Positions 8,823-17,483 of a stretch of DNA of 64,000 nt are shown here, in pieces. The DNA comes from Clostridium sp. 27_14. Lineage in GTDB: Bacteria; Bacillota; Clostridia; TANB77; CAG-508. Below the pieces are notes generated by a model. The model had not been told where the DNA came from and did not search any database. It saw nothing but the letters and a program-made list of their open reading frames with translations. Where the stretch lies: the NCBI GenBank assembly GCA_001916035.1, contig MNRQ01000020.1, positions 86,964 through 150,963 of the forward strand, written 5' to 3'. A program made the position numbers and the translations under genes. How positions within the stretch are numbered: the first letter of the stretch is position 1; the number at the start of each line of letters is the position of its first letter.

Positions 8823-9191
8823 ATGGATAATATTACAGTAACAAAAAAGAATAATAAATTCTATGTTGAATTTATTGATGGAGATGTCTACAGTTGTACT
8901 GTAAAAGAGATTAATAAATTAAAAGACATTATCCTTGAAAAAACATCTGTAGCTGTAGAAAGTAATGATTTAGTTCCGATTTTTGTCCGGATAAAAACAA
9001 AAGCTTGTATATCTGCTCAAATCAAACCCACCGTTGCAATTAAAAACGAAATCATTTTTGTAGCTCTCCCTGAGCTGCTAGTACGGTACGACTTCGATTA
9101 TGAACACATCCTCGAAATCATAGAATTACTCAACATCCAGGATCTTTTGAAAGTTTTAACTTTCGAAGATAATGTAGAAAACTTGTTATAA
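8823..9191 (+). CDS. small protein of unknown function, monocistronic
   Basis: A 122-aa soluble protein with no recognised domain. It begins with a short strand-rich part (MDNITVTKKNNKFYVEFIDGD) and ends with helical repeats of Ile and Leu. Expression signals are strong: consensus promoter, 69-nt leader, AAGGAGGAAG ribosome binding site and an intrinsic terminator 15 bp after the stop. Codon choice in the second half (CTC, CTG, TCC, ATC, GTC) is markedly more GC-rich than in neighbouring genes, which suggests acquisition or selection for different codons. Its architecture matches the small-gene modules at 28.3, 33.3 and 35.1 kb. Confidence 0.65.
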   Translation: MDNITVTKKNNKFYVEFIDGDVYSCTVKEINKLKDIILEKTSVAVESNDLVPIFVRIKTKACISAQIKPTVAIKNEIIFVALPELLVRYDFDYEHILEIIELLNIQDLLKVLTFEDNVENLL

Positions 9192-9205
9192 TTATTATCT
9201 ATGCC

Positions 9206-9235
9206 AAAAAAGGAACCGATGGTTCCTTTTTTGGT
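9206..9235 (+). terminator. intrinsic terminator
   Basis: AAAAAAGGAACC, loop GAT, GGTTCCTTTTTT. It can serve the small gene on its left and, read on the other strand, the leftward gene on its right. Confidence 0.9.
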
Positions 9236-9241
9236 TATCTA

Positions 9242-10000
9242 CTATTTCTTATCTAGCTTAAATTCATCTATTTTGTCTTTTATATCTTCTTTTTGTTCCT
9301 CTATTTGCTCTTTTATTTTCCTAGTTTTTTCTTTTATCTTAAATTTAACAGCCTGAATTTTTGGATATGCATTTATTAATCTTCTATGTAAAGCAGATTT
9401 CTTTTGTAATATCTCTCTAACCTTTTTAGTAATCTCCTCTGTATTATCCATTTTTTCACCAAGTTGTTTTGTCGTTGTCTTTATGCTATTATTAATAATT
9501 CCTGATACAATATTATCAATAACAAAAATAGATAAAACACTCCAGAATATTATATTCAACCATAAAGATGGTAGCTTTTCTAATTGCCCAATTAAAAATG
9601 GATTAGATATATACATTATAAACATTCCTAAAATACCAAAAGCAATTAAATTACTAAGACATATCCTTCCATTAATATTAAATTTTTTGCTACTATAATC
9701 CCACCATCTAGCATGATAAATTTTTTCCATAAAATAACTTGTTAAATACTCCAAAATTCCACACACAACAACAGCCATTACAAATAACACAACTGGATCT
9801 TGCACATATTTATTTAAGAAAAATGTTATTAAAAGAGCACCTACACCATATATTGGGCAATATGGACCTATTAAAAATCCTCTATCTACAAATTTCTTAT
9901 ACTGTATTAATTTACAAACAACTTCCATACACCAGCCTATTACTGCATATATTATAAAAAGCAAAAAATATACTTTTAAATCTATTCCATATATTTGCAA
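9242..10000 (-). CDS. CmpB-like membrane protein (putative ABC permease family, PF06541)
   Basis: A 252-aa membrane protein with about five transmembrane helices in the first 175 residues, followed by a charged helical cytoplasmic tail (KLGEKMDNTEEI onward, ending in Lys/Glu-rich repeats). Characteristic motifs of the family are YAVIGWCMEV, RGFLIGPYCPIYG, EYLTSYFMEKIYHARWWDYS and NGRICL. The family is annotated as putative ABC transporter permease, but its real job is not established and no ATPase gene is adjacent. Monocistronic; the first ATG is used. Confidence 0.82.
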   Translation of the reverse strand: MQIYGIDLKVYFLLFIIYAVIGWCMEVVCKLIQYKKFVDRGFLIGPYCPIYGVGALLITFFLNKYVQDPVVLFVMAVVVCGILEYLTSYFMEKIYHARWWDYSSKKFNINGRICLSNLIAFGILGMFIMYISNPFLIGQLEKLPSLWLNIIFWSVLSIFVIDNIVSGIINNSIKTTTKQLGEKMDNTEEITKKVREILQKKSALHRRLINAYPKIQAVKFKIKEKTRKIKEQIEEQKEDIKDKIDEFKLDKK

Positions 10001-10164
10001 CTTTCAATCATCCTTCCTCATCATTTTTACAGCTACATTATATTTAATTATCCTCATCTTTGTCAAGTACATAAATTTTTATTTTTAATACTACACCTAA
10101 ATTTCAAATAAAACCTATTCTTTATGCTCATTTCTAAAAATTTCTTTAAGCTCTTTATAAACAC

Positions 10165-10193
10165 AAAAAAACTATCTACTACGATAGTTTTTT
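10165..10193 (-). terminator. intrinsic terminator of the GGDEF gene
   Basis: AAAAAACTATC and GATAGTTTTTT pair around a 6-nt loop, directly after the stop of the leftward GGDEF gene. Confidence 0.85.
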
Positions 10194-10201
10194 CGTTCAC
10201 A

Positions 10202-11343
10202 TTATTTATTTTGATTTCTTTTTCTCTTGTAATAATACATTTCTTTGTCTGCTTCTTTTATAACTTGTTCCAAATCATGTTTTTCTTTATTTGCTAGATC
10301 ATATCGTGAAATTCCATAAGAAATACTTAAGACTTCTGGTAATTCTTCTAACAATTTCTCTATACTTTCCATAATATAATCCTGCTCGATATAATTTTTT
10401 ATAATTACGTTTTCTTCGACTTTTTTAATAAATTCTTCAGTAATTTTTTTAGCATCTTCAAGATTTTTCTCCATTATTACTGTAAATTCATCTCCACCTG
10501 TGCGGTAAACCCTACCATATTTTTGGTAATGTTCTTTCATAATCCGGGAAACATCTATCAATATTTTGTCTCCACAAACATGTCCACACAAATCGTTTAT
10601 TTTTTTAAAGTCATTTATATCTTGAATTATAACTACACACTTTTCATCTTCCATATTTAATTTATAATTTTTAAAACTTCTATGATTTAGCAAAGTAGTC
10701 AATCCATCTATACTTTGAATAAGTTCATAATAATATATATAAATAAACATATCAGATAAAGCTGTTACAAGCCATATAAACTCTATCTCAGAATTACTAT
10801 TTGTAGAAAAACAGATATTACTATAAATAACATTATACTTGCTAGTTCTATTTCATTTTTATTTTGATAATATTTACAAAATAAGAATGCATTTATAAAC
10901 ATATACATAGTAACTAATATAAAGCTAATATTATAAAAAATATATATTATAGAATAATTGTCACTTACTTGATACGTTAAAAATGCCAACCACATAATTA
11001 TTTCATATATAATTAAATAATTTTTTATATGTTCATACCCTTTTCCCAATGTTCCTCTTATTTCAAAAACTGCATTCGAAATAAAAAATGGTATTAATGG
11101 TATTATGCAAAATTTAACTATTTTTGTTAAAATAACTATTGATTGTATTCTTTCGTAATTTACAAATTCTATTTGTAATATATATCCTATCCATTCTCCT
11201 ACAATTCCAAATATTCCTAATAGAAAAGCAAATTTAAGACCTTTCCGTGCTTTTTTACTAAACTTTCCATTTGAGGAAACCATTATTAACAAAATTACAA
11301 AAACTGATATTGCCAAAAAATTAATCGTTGCATAATAACTCAT
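10202..11343 (-). pseudogene. membrane-bound GGDEF diguanylate cyclase, split by a frameshift
   Basis: Two adjacent reading frames make one normal protein of about 380 aa. The upstream part (from 11343) has six to seven transmembrane helices; the downstream part contains the cyclase domain, with DGLTTLLNHRSF, the metal-binding DINDFKKIND and an intact RTGGDEF active site, so it would make cyclic di-GMP from two GTP. The frames meet near 10785-10800: translation of the second frame continues upstream as SNSEIEFIWLVTALSD, a membrane helix that belongs to the sensor. The total length is one base short of a multiple of three, consistent with a single deletion. It may be a real null mutation or a sequence error. 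The start at 11343 has GGGAGG upstream. Confidence 0.8.
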
Positions 11344-11726
11344 ATTTTTTCCTCCCATTCCTTTTTCTCTTAATAATTCATAATCAAAATAAATTTTTAG
11401 TAAAACTTATATCTCTAAATTTTACTTTGTGATTTAACTATAAAACTTCATTTTAGTTTCCGTATATTATATCATATATCAACACAAAATTCAATATTTT
11501 ACAATACTTTTCACTTATTTTGGAATTTTTTTACAATTATGTTTTGATATACTCATAAATTTGATATGATATAGTATAAATTAATAATCCCAGAATCAAC
11601 ATACTTTAATTACCTTTTAACCTAAAATTTTTAATATCTTTAAAAAATAGTAATAAATTTTTGATACAAACATATAATATATTATAATTAAAAATCCACA
11701 ATTTTTACTAAATTCCTTTAAAAGTA
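11344..11726. other. non-coding AT-rich spacer
   Basis: About 380 bp with no credible reading frame and no strong hairpin. It holds the upstream region of the GGDEF gene and leads into the initiator tRNA promoter. I see nothing else. Confidence 0.5.
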
Positions 11727-11755
11727 TTGACAAAATAACTTTTTAGACTTATAAT
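11727..11755 (+). promoter_or_regulatory. promoter of the initiator tRNA
   Basis: TTGACA, 17 bp, then TATAAT, ending 14 bp before the tRNA. Confidence 0.85.
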
Positions 11756-11769
11756 AGAAATTGTTACAT

Positions 11770-11845
11770 CGCGGGGTGGAGCAGTTGGCAGCTCGTCGGG
11801 CTCATAACCCGAAGGTCGATGGTTCGAGTCCATCCTCCGCAACCA
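11770..11845 (+). tRNA. initiator tRNA-fMet (CAT)
   Basis: A 76-nt cloverleaf with encoded CCA. Anticodon CAT lies in the loop CTCATAA, closed by three G-C pairs (CGGG and CCCG side), and position 1 is C facing A, so the first acceptor pair is unpaired. Both are hallmarks of the initiator rather than the elongator. It is a single-gene unit with its own promoter and terminator. Confidence 0.95.
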
Positions 11846-11853
11846 TATATCAA

Positions 11854-11886
11854 AGTACTTGCTAAAAACAGCAAGTACTATTTTTT
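11854..11886 (+). terminator. terminator of the initiator tRNA
   Basis: AGTACTTGC, 8-nt loop, GCAAGTACT, A, TTTTTT. It overlaps the first in-frame ATG of the next gene, an argument for using the later ATG of that gene. Confidence 0.85.
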
Positions 11887-11918
11887 ATACAAATTTCATA
11901 CAAGAAAGTGAGATACAA

Positions 11919-12677
11919 ATGTTTGAAAAATACGCTGATTTAATCAAAGAAATGAATAAATTCGAAAAAGAAAATATTTTAAACAAAAAATTCGAATTAT
12001 ACAATAACTCAAATATAAAAATTTTTTATGCCCCACATAATGAAATAATTAATAAAAATGCTAAAATATTTATTGTTGGAATCACTCCTGGATGGACCCA
12101 AACACGTATTGCATATCAAACTGCACATAAAGGTCTAAAAGATAATTTAAGTTATGAACAAATTAAAAAAAATTGTAAAAAAAATTCAAGATTTGCAGGA
12201 AGTATGAGAAAAAATTTAGTACAAATGTTAGATAAATTAGAGTTAAACAATTATTTGCAACTTGAATCTTGTTCAAAACTATTTGAAGAAAACGATAACT
12301 TATTACATACTACATCTCTAATTCCTTACCCTGTATTTATAAACAACAAAAATTATACTGGTTCTAATCCTAAAATTACAGAAAACAAAATATTATGGTC
12401 ATACATCGAAAACTTCTTTTATAAAGAATATTTAGCTCTGCCAAATACATTAATTATTCCTTTAGGAAAATCTGTAGAAGAAGTATTAAAAATATTAATA
12501 GAAAAAAATTTAATCAATAAAAAAAACTGCCTACTCGGATTTCCTCATCCATCAGGAGCAAATGGACATAGACAAAAACAATTCGAAAAAAATAAAAATT
12601 CGCTTTCAACAATACTTAAAAACTATTTTAAAAAACAAGAACAAAAGCGGACATTAATAATATTTATATTTATTTAA
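11919..12677 (+). CDS. uracil-DNA glycosylase superfamily-like protein
   Basis: A 252-aa soluble protein. Two segments resemble the UDG fold: FIVGITPGWTQTRIAY, near residue 55, looks like the water-activating GxxPG loop, and LLGFPHPSGANGHR, near 218, looks like the HPS leucine-loop motif; SLIPYP lies between as the base-binding strand. That supports a DNA base-excision role or a related nucleic-acid function, but the match is at motif level. The earlier in-frame ATG at 11859 overlaps the tRNA terminator, so the ATG after GAAAGTGAG was chosen. The last dozen residues (RTLIIFIFI) are encoded by a dispersed repeat, so the natural C terminus may have been replaced. Confidence 0.65.
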   Translation: MFEKYADLIKEMNKFEKENILNKKFELYNNSNIKIFYAPHNEIINKNAKIFIVGITPGWTQTRIAYQTAHKGLKDNLSYEQIKKNCKKNSRFAGSMRKNLVQMLDKLELNNYLQLESCSKLFEENDNLLHTTSLIPYPVFINNKNYTGSNPKITENKILWSYIENFFYKEYLALPNTLIIPLGKSVEEVLKILIEKNLINKKNCLLGFPHPSGANGHRQKQFEKNKNSLSTILKNYFKKQEQKRTLIIFIFI

Positions 12678-12737
12678 AATATTTTAAAGTCCGCGTCTTT
12701 GTTCGTGCGCGAAATTTGCAAAGCAAATTTCTGTGCA
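12639..12737 (+). repeat. dispersed GCGGAC/GTCCGC repeat, copy 1
   Basis: A composite element: ACAAAAGCGGACAT, an AT-rich core, TTTAAAGTCCGCGT, TTTGTTCGTGCGCGAAAT, then TTTGCAAAGCAAATTTCTG. The ends GCGGAC and GTCCGC are inverted. Further copies lie at 12783 and, inverted, at 14973-15127. Copy 1 overlaps the 3' end of the UDG-like gene. Confidence 0.8.
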
Positions 12738-12744
12738 TTTTTAT

Positions 12745-12789
12745 TTGTTATATTGTAGAAAATTCTTCGAATTTTCTACAATATAACAA
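12745..12789. repeat. 21-bp perfect inverted repeat between repeat copies
   Basis: TTGTTATATTGTAGAAAATTC plus its exact complement around a 3-nt TTC loop. An analogous but different-sequence hairpin (TATTCTAGGAA type) occupies the same place next to copy 3 near 14980-15025, so a long hairpin is part of the element. Confidence 0.85.
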
Positions 12790-12853
12790 AAGCGGACATT
12801 AATAATATTTATATTTATTTAAAACATTTTAAAGTCCGCATCTTTGTTCATGC
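12783..12853 (+). repeat. dispersed GCGGAC/GTCCGC repeat, copy 2
   Basis: Identical to copy 1 over most of its first 70 nt (AAAAGCGGACATTAATAATA onward), then diverges after TTTGTTCATGC, inside the intergenic tail before comEA. Confidence 0.8.
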
Positions 12854-12870
12854 TCAAACTTTGTAAAACT

Positions 12871-13578
12871 TTATTTAACCACAATACTATCCTTTATTTC
12901 ATTAAACTTATTATCTCCAATCCCTCTAACATTTTTAACGTCCTCAACACTTTTAAAATTACCATTTTCTTTTCTATACTGAACAATTTTATTAGCAATA
13001 GACGGACCTATACCACTTAAAGTTTCTAACTCCTCCTGTGTAGCCTTATTTATATTAATTTTTTGCTGTTTTTTCTGTGCAGGACTACTTGAATCAGCAC
13101 TTACATTAACACTTGAATTTTCAGTATCTAAACCACTTGACTGTGTCATATATACATTAGTACTATTTATATTACTATTTACCACCTTTTCACCTTGCAA
13201 TGGTATTTTTATTTTCATACCGTCCTCTAATTTATAAGCTAAATTTATACTACTAGTATCTGCATTTGCTTTTAAACCTTCTGCCTGCTCTATAGCATCA
13301 GAAATTCTACTACCATCAGGTAATTCATATACTCCTTCTTTCTTTACTCCACCTGTTATATATATAATAATATTATCAATTTTTGCCTCATCTATTTTTT
13401 CATTTTGCACATTTTTTTCTTCTGACATATCATCATCTGTAATATTTTCATAAGGTAATATTTCATTTTTATTAATACTTGGAGTTTCTTTCCCATATAC
13501 ATAATATAATATTGCACCTAACAATATTATACATATTACTATTAAAATTATTTTCTGCTTTTTATTAAAATTTTTCAT
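12871..13578 (-). CDS. comEA: competence protein ComEA (DNA-binding HhH with SLBB domain)
   Basis: A membrane-anchored DNA receptor for transformation, acting outside the membrane to bind incoming double-stranded DNA. The 235-aa protein has one N-terminal anchor (about 9-30), an SLBB-type domain (about 70-125, IIIYITGGVKKEGVYELPDG), a Ser/Asn-rich linker, and a tandem helix-hairpin-helix (about 172-235: ININKATQEELETLSGIGPS and FKSVEDVKNVRGIG). No comEC or comEB is adjacent. The arrangement and length are normal. The 5' end has GAAAGG upstream. Confidence 0.92.
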   Translation of the reverse strand: MKNFNKKQKIILIVICIILLGAILYYVYGKETPSINKNEILPYENITDDDMSEEKNVQNEKIDEAKIDNIIIYITGGVKKEGVYELPDGSRISDAIEQAEGLKANADTSSINLAYKLEDGMKIKIPLQGEKVVNSNINSTNVYMTQSSGLDTENSSVNVSADSSSPAQKKQQKININKATQEELETLSGIGPSIANKIVQYRKENGNFKSVEDVKNVRGIGDNKFNEIKDSIVVK

Positions 13579-13685
13579 ACACTCACATTCCTTTCATATT
13601 ATAATAAATTCTATTAAAATTTCTTGAAAAAAAAGTAAAAAAATGATATATATTATATACAAATAAAACACAAAGGAGAATTAAA

Positions 13686-14924
13686 GTGAAAAACAAAAAA
13701 ATTTATACATTTTTAATGCTATTTTTACTGTTCATATTTTGTATATCCACAAAATCCCATGCATCCAACAATGAGCCATCAATCACTTCAGGTTCTGCAA
13801 TTCTATTAGAAAATTCAACTTCAAAAGTACTTTTTGAAAAAAATATAAATGAAAAATTAGAACCTGCTAGCATTACAAAAATAATGACAGCCATTTTAGC
13901 TATAGAAAACTGTAATTTAGATGATGTAGTCACAGTACCTTATGAAGCAATTTCTAATATTCCTTCTGGATACAGTGTAGCACCACTTCAAACAGATGAA
14001 CAAATTACAGTTGACCAATTACTTAGAGTTCTTATGGTACATTCTGCAAATGACGCAGCAAACGCTCTTGCTTACCATATAGATGGTTCTATACCAGCAT
14101 TTGCCGAAAGAATGAATGCTAAACTTAATGCTTTAGGATTAAAAGATTCACATTTTACTAACCCAAGTGGACAACACGATACAAATCACTACTCAACAGC
14201 ACATGACATAGCAATTTTATTACAATATTGCATGAAAAACACAACATTCAAAACATATGCTAGTTTAAAATCATGTCAGCTCTCAGCAACTAACAAATCA
14301 GAGGAACGCAGTTTTCAAAACACAAACCCAATGTTACAACCAAATAGCTCATATTATTACAAGCCACTCGTAACAACAAAAACAGGTTTTACATCACAAG
14401 CAATGTTCTGTTTAGCCTCATTTGCTAGCTACAATAATTTAGATTTAATATGTGTTATTTTACACTGTGATACATCAGATATTAGATTTAACGAAACTAA
14501 GAATTTATTTAACTATGGATTTCAAAACTTTGCATTTAAAGACATAGCATCAAAAGGAGATACAGTAACAGAAATTTCTGTTCACAATGCTACTGAAGAA
14601 ACAAAATCATTAAAACTTGTATTAGCTGATAGTATAAGCACATTAATTAATACATCAGATGATATTGAAACAATTTCTCCTCAAATAACATTAAAAGACA
14701 TACCATCAGCACCAATCGCTAAAAACAAAGTTCTTGGCACAGCTACATACATAATTAATGACAAATCTTATGTAGTTAATTTAATAGCTGCAAATGATGT
14801 ACAACTATCAACATCAAAAACTTACTATTTGCAAATTATTTTACTAATAATAGTAGTTATTATTTTAATTATTCTCTTATTTTTTTGGAAAACTGATAAA
14901 AAAGATAAAAAAATTACTGAATAA
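13686..14924 (+). CDS. dacF: D-alanyl-D-alanine carboxypeptidase, DacF/PBP5 type
   Basis: It trims the terminal D-Ala from peptidoglycan stem peptides outside the membrane. The 412-aa protein has a signal peptide (about 1-26), the S11 catalytic triad motifs PASITKIM (SxxK), HSAND (SxN) and VTTKTGFT (KTG), a beta-rich C-terminal PBP5_C domain (about 280-370) and a C-terminal membrane helix (about 382-402) with a basic end. The start is GTG, set by GGAG seven bases upstream. The gene symbol is by family; sigma-F control typical of sporulation dacF was not confirmed here. Confidence 0.9.
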   Translation: MKNKKIYTFLMLFLLFIFCISTKSHASNNEPSITSGSAILLENSTSKVLFEKNINEKLEPASITKIMTAILAIENCNLDDVVTVPYEAISNIPSGYSVAPLQTDEQITVDQLLRVLMVHSANDAANALAYHIDGSIPAFAERMNAKLNALGLKDSHFTNPSGQHDTNHYSTAHDIAILLQYCMKNTTFKTYASLKSCQLSATNKSEERSFQNTNPMLQPNSSYYYKPLVTTKTGFTSQAMFCLASFASYNNLDLICVILHCDTSDIRFNETKNLFNYGFQNFAFKDIASKGDTVTEISVHNATEETKSLKLVLADSISTLINTSDDIETISPQITLKDIPSAPIAKNKVLGTATYIINDKSYVVNLIAANDVQLSTSKTYYLQIILLIIVVIILIILLFFWKTDKKDKKITE

Positions 14925-14947
14925 AATCTTTGAAAAAAGAATTTGTA

Positions 14948-14985
14948 TGCCCTATCCTACACTAGATAGGGCATATATTTTATAT
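14948..14985 (+). terminator. terminator of dacF
   Basis: TGCCCTATC and GATAGGGCA form a 9-bp stem with an 8-nt loop, followed by a T-rich tract that merges into repeat copy 3. Confidence 0.8.
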
Positions 14986-15127
14986 TCTAGGAAAGTTCTC
15001 TGAACTTCCTAGAATATAAAATATAACAATGCACAGAAATTTGCTTTACAAATTTCGCGCACGAACAAATACGCGGACTTTAAAATGTTCTAAATAGTGC
15101 AAATGTTATAAATGTCCGCTTTTGTTC
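14973..15127 (-). repeat. dispersed GCGGAC/GTCCGC repeat, copy 3 (inverted)
   Basis: The complement of this interval starts GAACAAAAGCGGACAT, ends its first part with TTTAAAGTCCGCGT and TTTGTTCGTGCGCGAAAT, and continues with the TTTGTAAAGCAAATTTCTG segment. The AT core differs from copies 1 and 2. A 20-bp hairpin (TATTTTATATTCTAGGAA arm) completes it. Confidence 0.8.
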
Positions 15128-15188
15128 TATATTAGAAAACATCAAAAAATATATAACTACTAATATTTTTAATGTTCTTTTTACTCAT

Positions 15189-16664
15189 CTACTCTTGATT
15201 AAAATCTTTTCCTATAACTATAGTTACATGAACTTTACTACTTAAATTTTTCTTATTAGATATACTTCCAACTCCTAATACATTTTTTATTTCTTTTACT
15301 GTATCAGAATCTAACTCCTTTTTATTTGTTATTATTGTTTTTGATATAGATGTTGTTTTTCCTGTTTTTGTAACATCATATCCACTTTCCTTTAAAAGTT
15401 CAACTGCCTTTTCCATCTTAGCAGTATCTCCACTTCCATTTAATACCTCAATTTGTATATCTGACTTTTCTAATTTTTTTATTGTTGTACTACTTGTTGC
15501 TAAAGTATTTGTTGAACTATTTGTTTTTGTAGTATTATTCACTTTTACACTATTAGTATTTGTTGAATTTTGATTTGAAGTTTTATTACCAACAACATTA
15601 TTTCCATCTAAACTGTTTCCTTCTGTATTTTCTTCTGAATAAAATAATTTTTGTATTAAGCTTTCTGTTTCATCTTCATCTGCTTCAAAAAACCACCATT
15701 GTTGTTTTGCTTTTTCTGGCAATAATTTATTAATGCCTGGTATTGTTTCTGTTTGTAAGTTTTCTGTACTAAATTCTACTGCATAAGGTATATAATCTTT
15801 TATATAAGAAAAGTCTATATTTGTTTCTAAATATTTATTTGCTATATCTAATATTTCACCTATTTTAAATATATTTCCAGGTTTTAATGTTTGTTGCATT
15901 ACAGCCATCATAAATTCTCTTTGTGTTCTCATTCTTCCTGTATCATTATCCCCATATTCTTCTGGATATGTTGTATTATTATTGTTTTTTCTAAAACGCA
16001 ATAACTGTTCTGCTTTATCACCATTAATTTTTTGTTCGCCAGCTTTTAAGTCAATATGTAAATTTTGTGTTGGGTCATCATATTTCATATTTATTGGAAC
16101 ATTGAAATCAACTTCCCCTATTGCATCTACTAATTTTATTAATGCTTCTGTTTTAACAACTGCATAATATTGAATATCCAAGCCTGTTAATCTATTTACC
16201 GCTTCTAATGTTTTTTCTGCACCACCATAACTATATAAACTGTTTATTTTATCTGAAGGCGTTGCCTTTAACTTACTTCTTCCTACATAAGTATCTCTTG
16301 GTACTGACAATAAATTAGCTGTTTGATTTTTTGGATTATATGATACTACCATAATTGTATCTGTTGGAGCATTATCCCCTAAGTCTGTACTTACCCCCAA
16401 TAATAAAACTTTTAATTCAGGTAAATTTTTCTTTGTTTCTTCATCATGTCCAACAACTGTTGCCAACATTCCTGATACTCCACCACCATTTTTCTTTGTC
16501 TTATATGCAAACCATCCACCTAATATAGCCAAAATAATAATTACTACTATTAGTACTTTTAACCATATTTTACTCTTTTTCTTCTTAGATGATTTTAACT
16601 TTTCATTATTTATTTTATTATTTTTTTTCTTTTTTTCATTTTTTAGTTTATCTTTTTTTTCCAC
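15189..16664 (-). CDS. LytR-CpsA-Psr (LCP) family cell-wall glycopolymer ligase
   Basis: It transfers undecaprenyl-linked glycopolymers to peptidoglycan. The 491-aa protein has a long Lys-rich cytoplasmic N terminus (about 1-32), one membrane helix (about 34-53), an LCP domain (about 80-320) with catalytic landmarks DTIMVVSYN, SVPRDTYV, SDKINSLYSYGG and TGRMRTQREFM, an Asn/Ser/Thr-rich linker, and a LytR_C domain (about 400-490, QIEVLNGSG). A GTG start was chosen because AGAGGAGG lies just before it; a TTG 12 codons earlier overlaps the -10 promoter element and is unlikely. Confidence 0.92.
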   Translation of the reverse strand: MEKKDKLKNEKKKKNNKINNEKLKSSKKKKSKIWLKVLIVVIIILAILGGWFAYKTKKNGGGVSGMLATVVGHDEETKKNLPELKVLLLGVSTDLGDNAPTDTIMVVSYNPKNQTANLLSVPRDTYVGRSKLKATPSDKINSLYSYGGAEKTLEAVNRLTGLDIQYYAVVKTEALIKLVDAIGEVDFNVPINMKYDDPTQNLHIDLKAGEQKINGDKAEQLLRFRKNNNNTTYPEEYGDNDTGRMRTQREFMMAVMQQTLKPGNIFKIGEILDIANKYLETNIDFSYIKDYIPYAVEFSTENLQTETIPGINKLLPEKAKQQWWFFEADEDETESLIQKLFYSEENTEGNSLDGNNVVGNKTSNQNSTNTNSVKVNNTTKTNSSTNTLATSSTTIKKLEKSDIQIEVLNGSGDTAKMEKAVELLKESGYDVTKTGKTTSISKTIITNKKELDSDTVKEIKNVLGVGSISNKKNLSSKVHVTIVIGKDFNQE

Positions 16665-16690
16665 AGTTTTGTCCTCCTCTTTTATGGTAT

Positions 16691-16719
16691 AGTATAGCAA
16701 AATTATTTTAAAAGTGCAA
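16691..16719 (-). promoter_or_regulatory. promoter of the LCP gene
   Basis: On the minus strand there is TTGCAC, 17 bp, then TATACT, about 27 bp before the GTG start. Confidence 0.75.
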
Positions 16720-16883
16720 TATTTTTTTAATCATTTTTTTATTTGATATATATATTAAGAAAATTGCATAATTTTCACTATAAATCAAAAAATATGCAAA
16801 CATAAATTGCATACCTTCTGATTTAAAATTTATATTTATTTCATAATATTTCTTTAAGAATTGTCATTAATAAATCTTTCCAA

Positions 16884-17444
16884 TTATTTTACTAATAGCT
16901 CTACAATATTTTTACTATACATTTCTTTAGCTATAAATGATTTTTGAATCTCTGTATGTAATTTATTTTGTGGATTTATTTGTCCTACAAAACTTACTAT
17001 CAATAACACAACATAAATTACTAATATTCCCCTTATTGCACCATAAACTATTCCACCAACTTTATTAAATTGATTCAATATTGGCAATTTTGCTATTAAA
17101 TTTGCAAGAGCTGTAACAAATCTTAATGCAATTTTTGCTACTAAATATAAAACAATCATAACTACAGCTCTTATTATATTATAAGATAATTCTTGTGCTA
17201 TCTCTGGAGCTATCTGCTCTGCTATTTCATTTGACTTTGATTTTTCCAATATATGTTGTTCTATATTTTCATCTATACTTGTTGTATTTATCACTAAATT
17301 AGTTATTGGTCTATATAAAGTTAAAGCCACCACTATAGCTATAATTCCCGCACATAGACCTATTCCTAATTCTACTAAACCTTTTTTGTATCCCAAAAAT
17401 ATTGATAATACCAATATTGCAATTATAATAATATCTACTACCAT
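16884..17444 (-). CDS. CvpA family membrane protein
   Basis: A 186-aa protein with an N-terminal pair of helices (IIIIAILVLSIFLGYKKG, then LGIGLCAGIIAIVVAL), a soluble loop (about 50-85) and two further C-terminal helices, the standard CvpA topology. The conserved GYKKGLVE and GxxxGxxRG-like segment (GGIVYGAIRGILV) are present. CvpA proteins are linked to colicin V production, envelope stress and, in Gram-positives, to division-associated genes; the molecular role is unclear. It follows the DUF5711 gene by 39 bp in the same direction and is probably cotranscribed. Confidence 0.88.
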   Translation of the reverse strand: MVVDIIIIAILVLSIFLGYKKGLVELGIGLCAGIIAIVVALTLYRPITNLVINTTSIDENIEQHILEKSKSNEIAEQIAPEIAQELSYNIIRAVVMIVLYLVAKIALRFVTALANLIAKLPILNQFNKVGGIVYGAIRGILVIYVVLLIVSFVGQINPQNKLHTEIQKSFIAKEMYSKNIVELLVK

Positions 17445-17483
17445 TTCTTTTTTTGTATGATCTAAATCATACTCTCCCTTCTT

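Noticed and set aside
12639..15127. CRISPR-like array from repeated units
   Set aside because: Only three copies, one inverted, with irregular spacing and palindromic ends; no cas genes.
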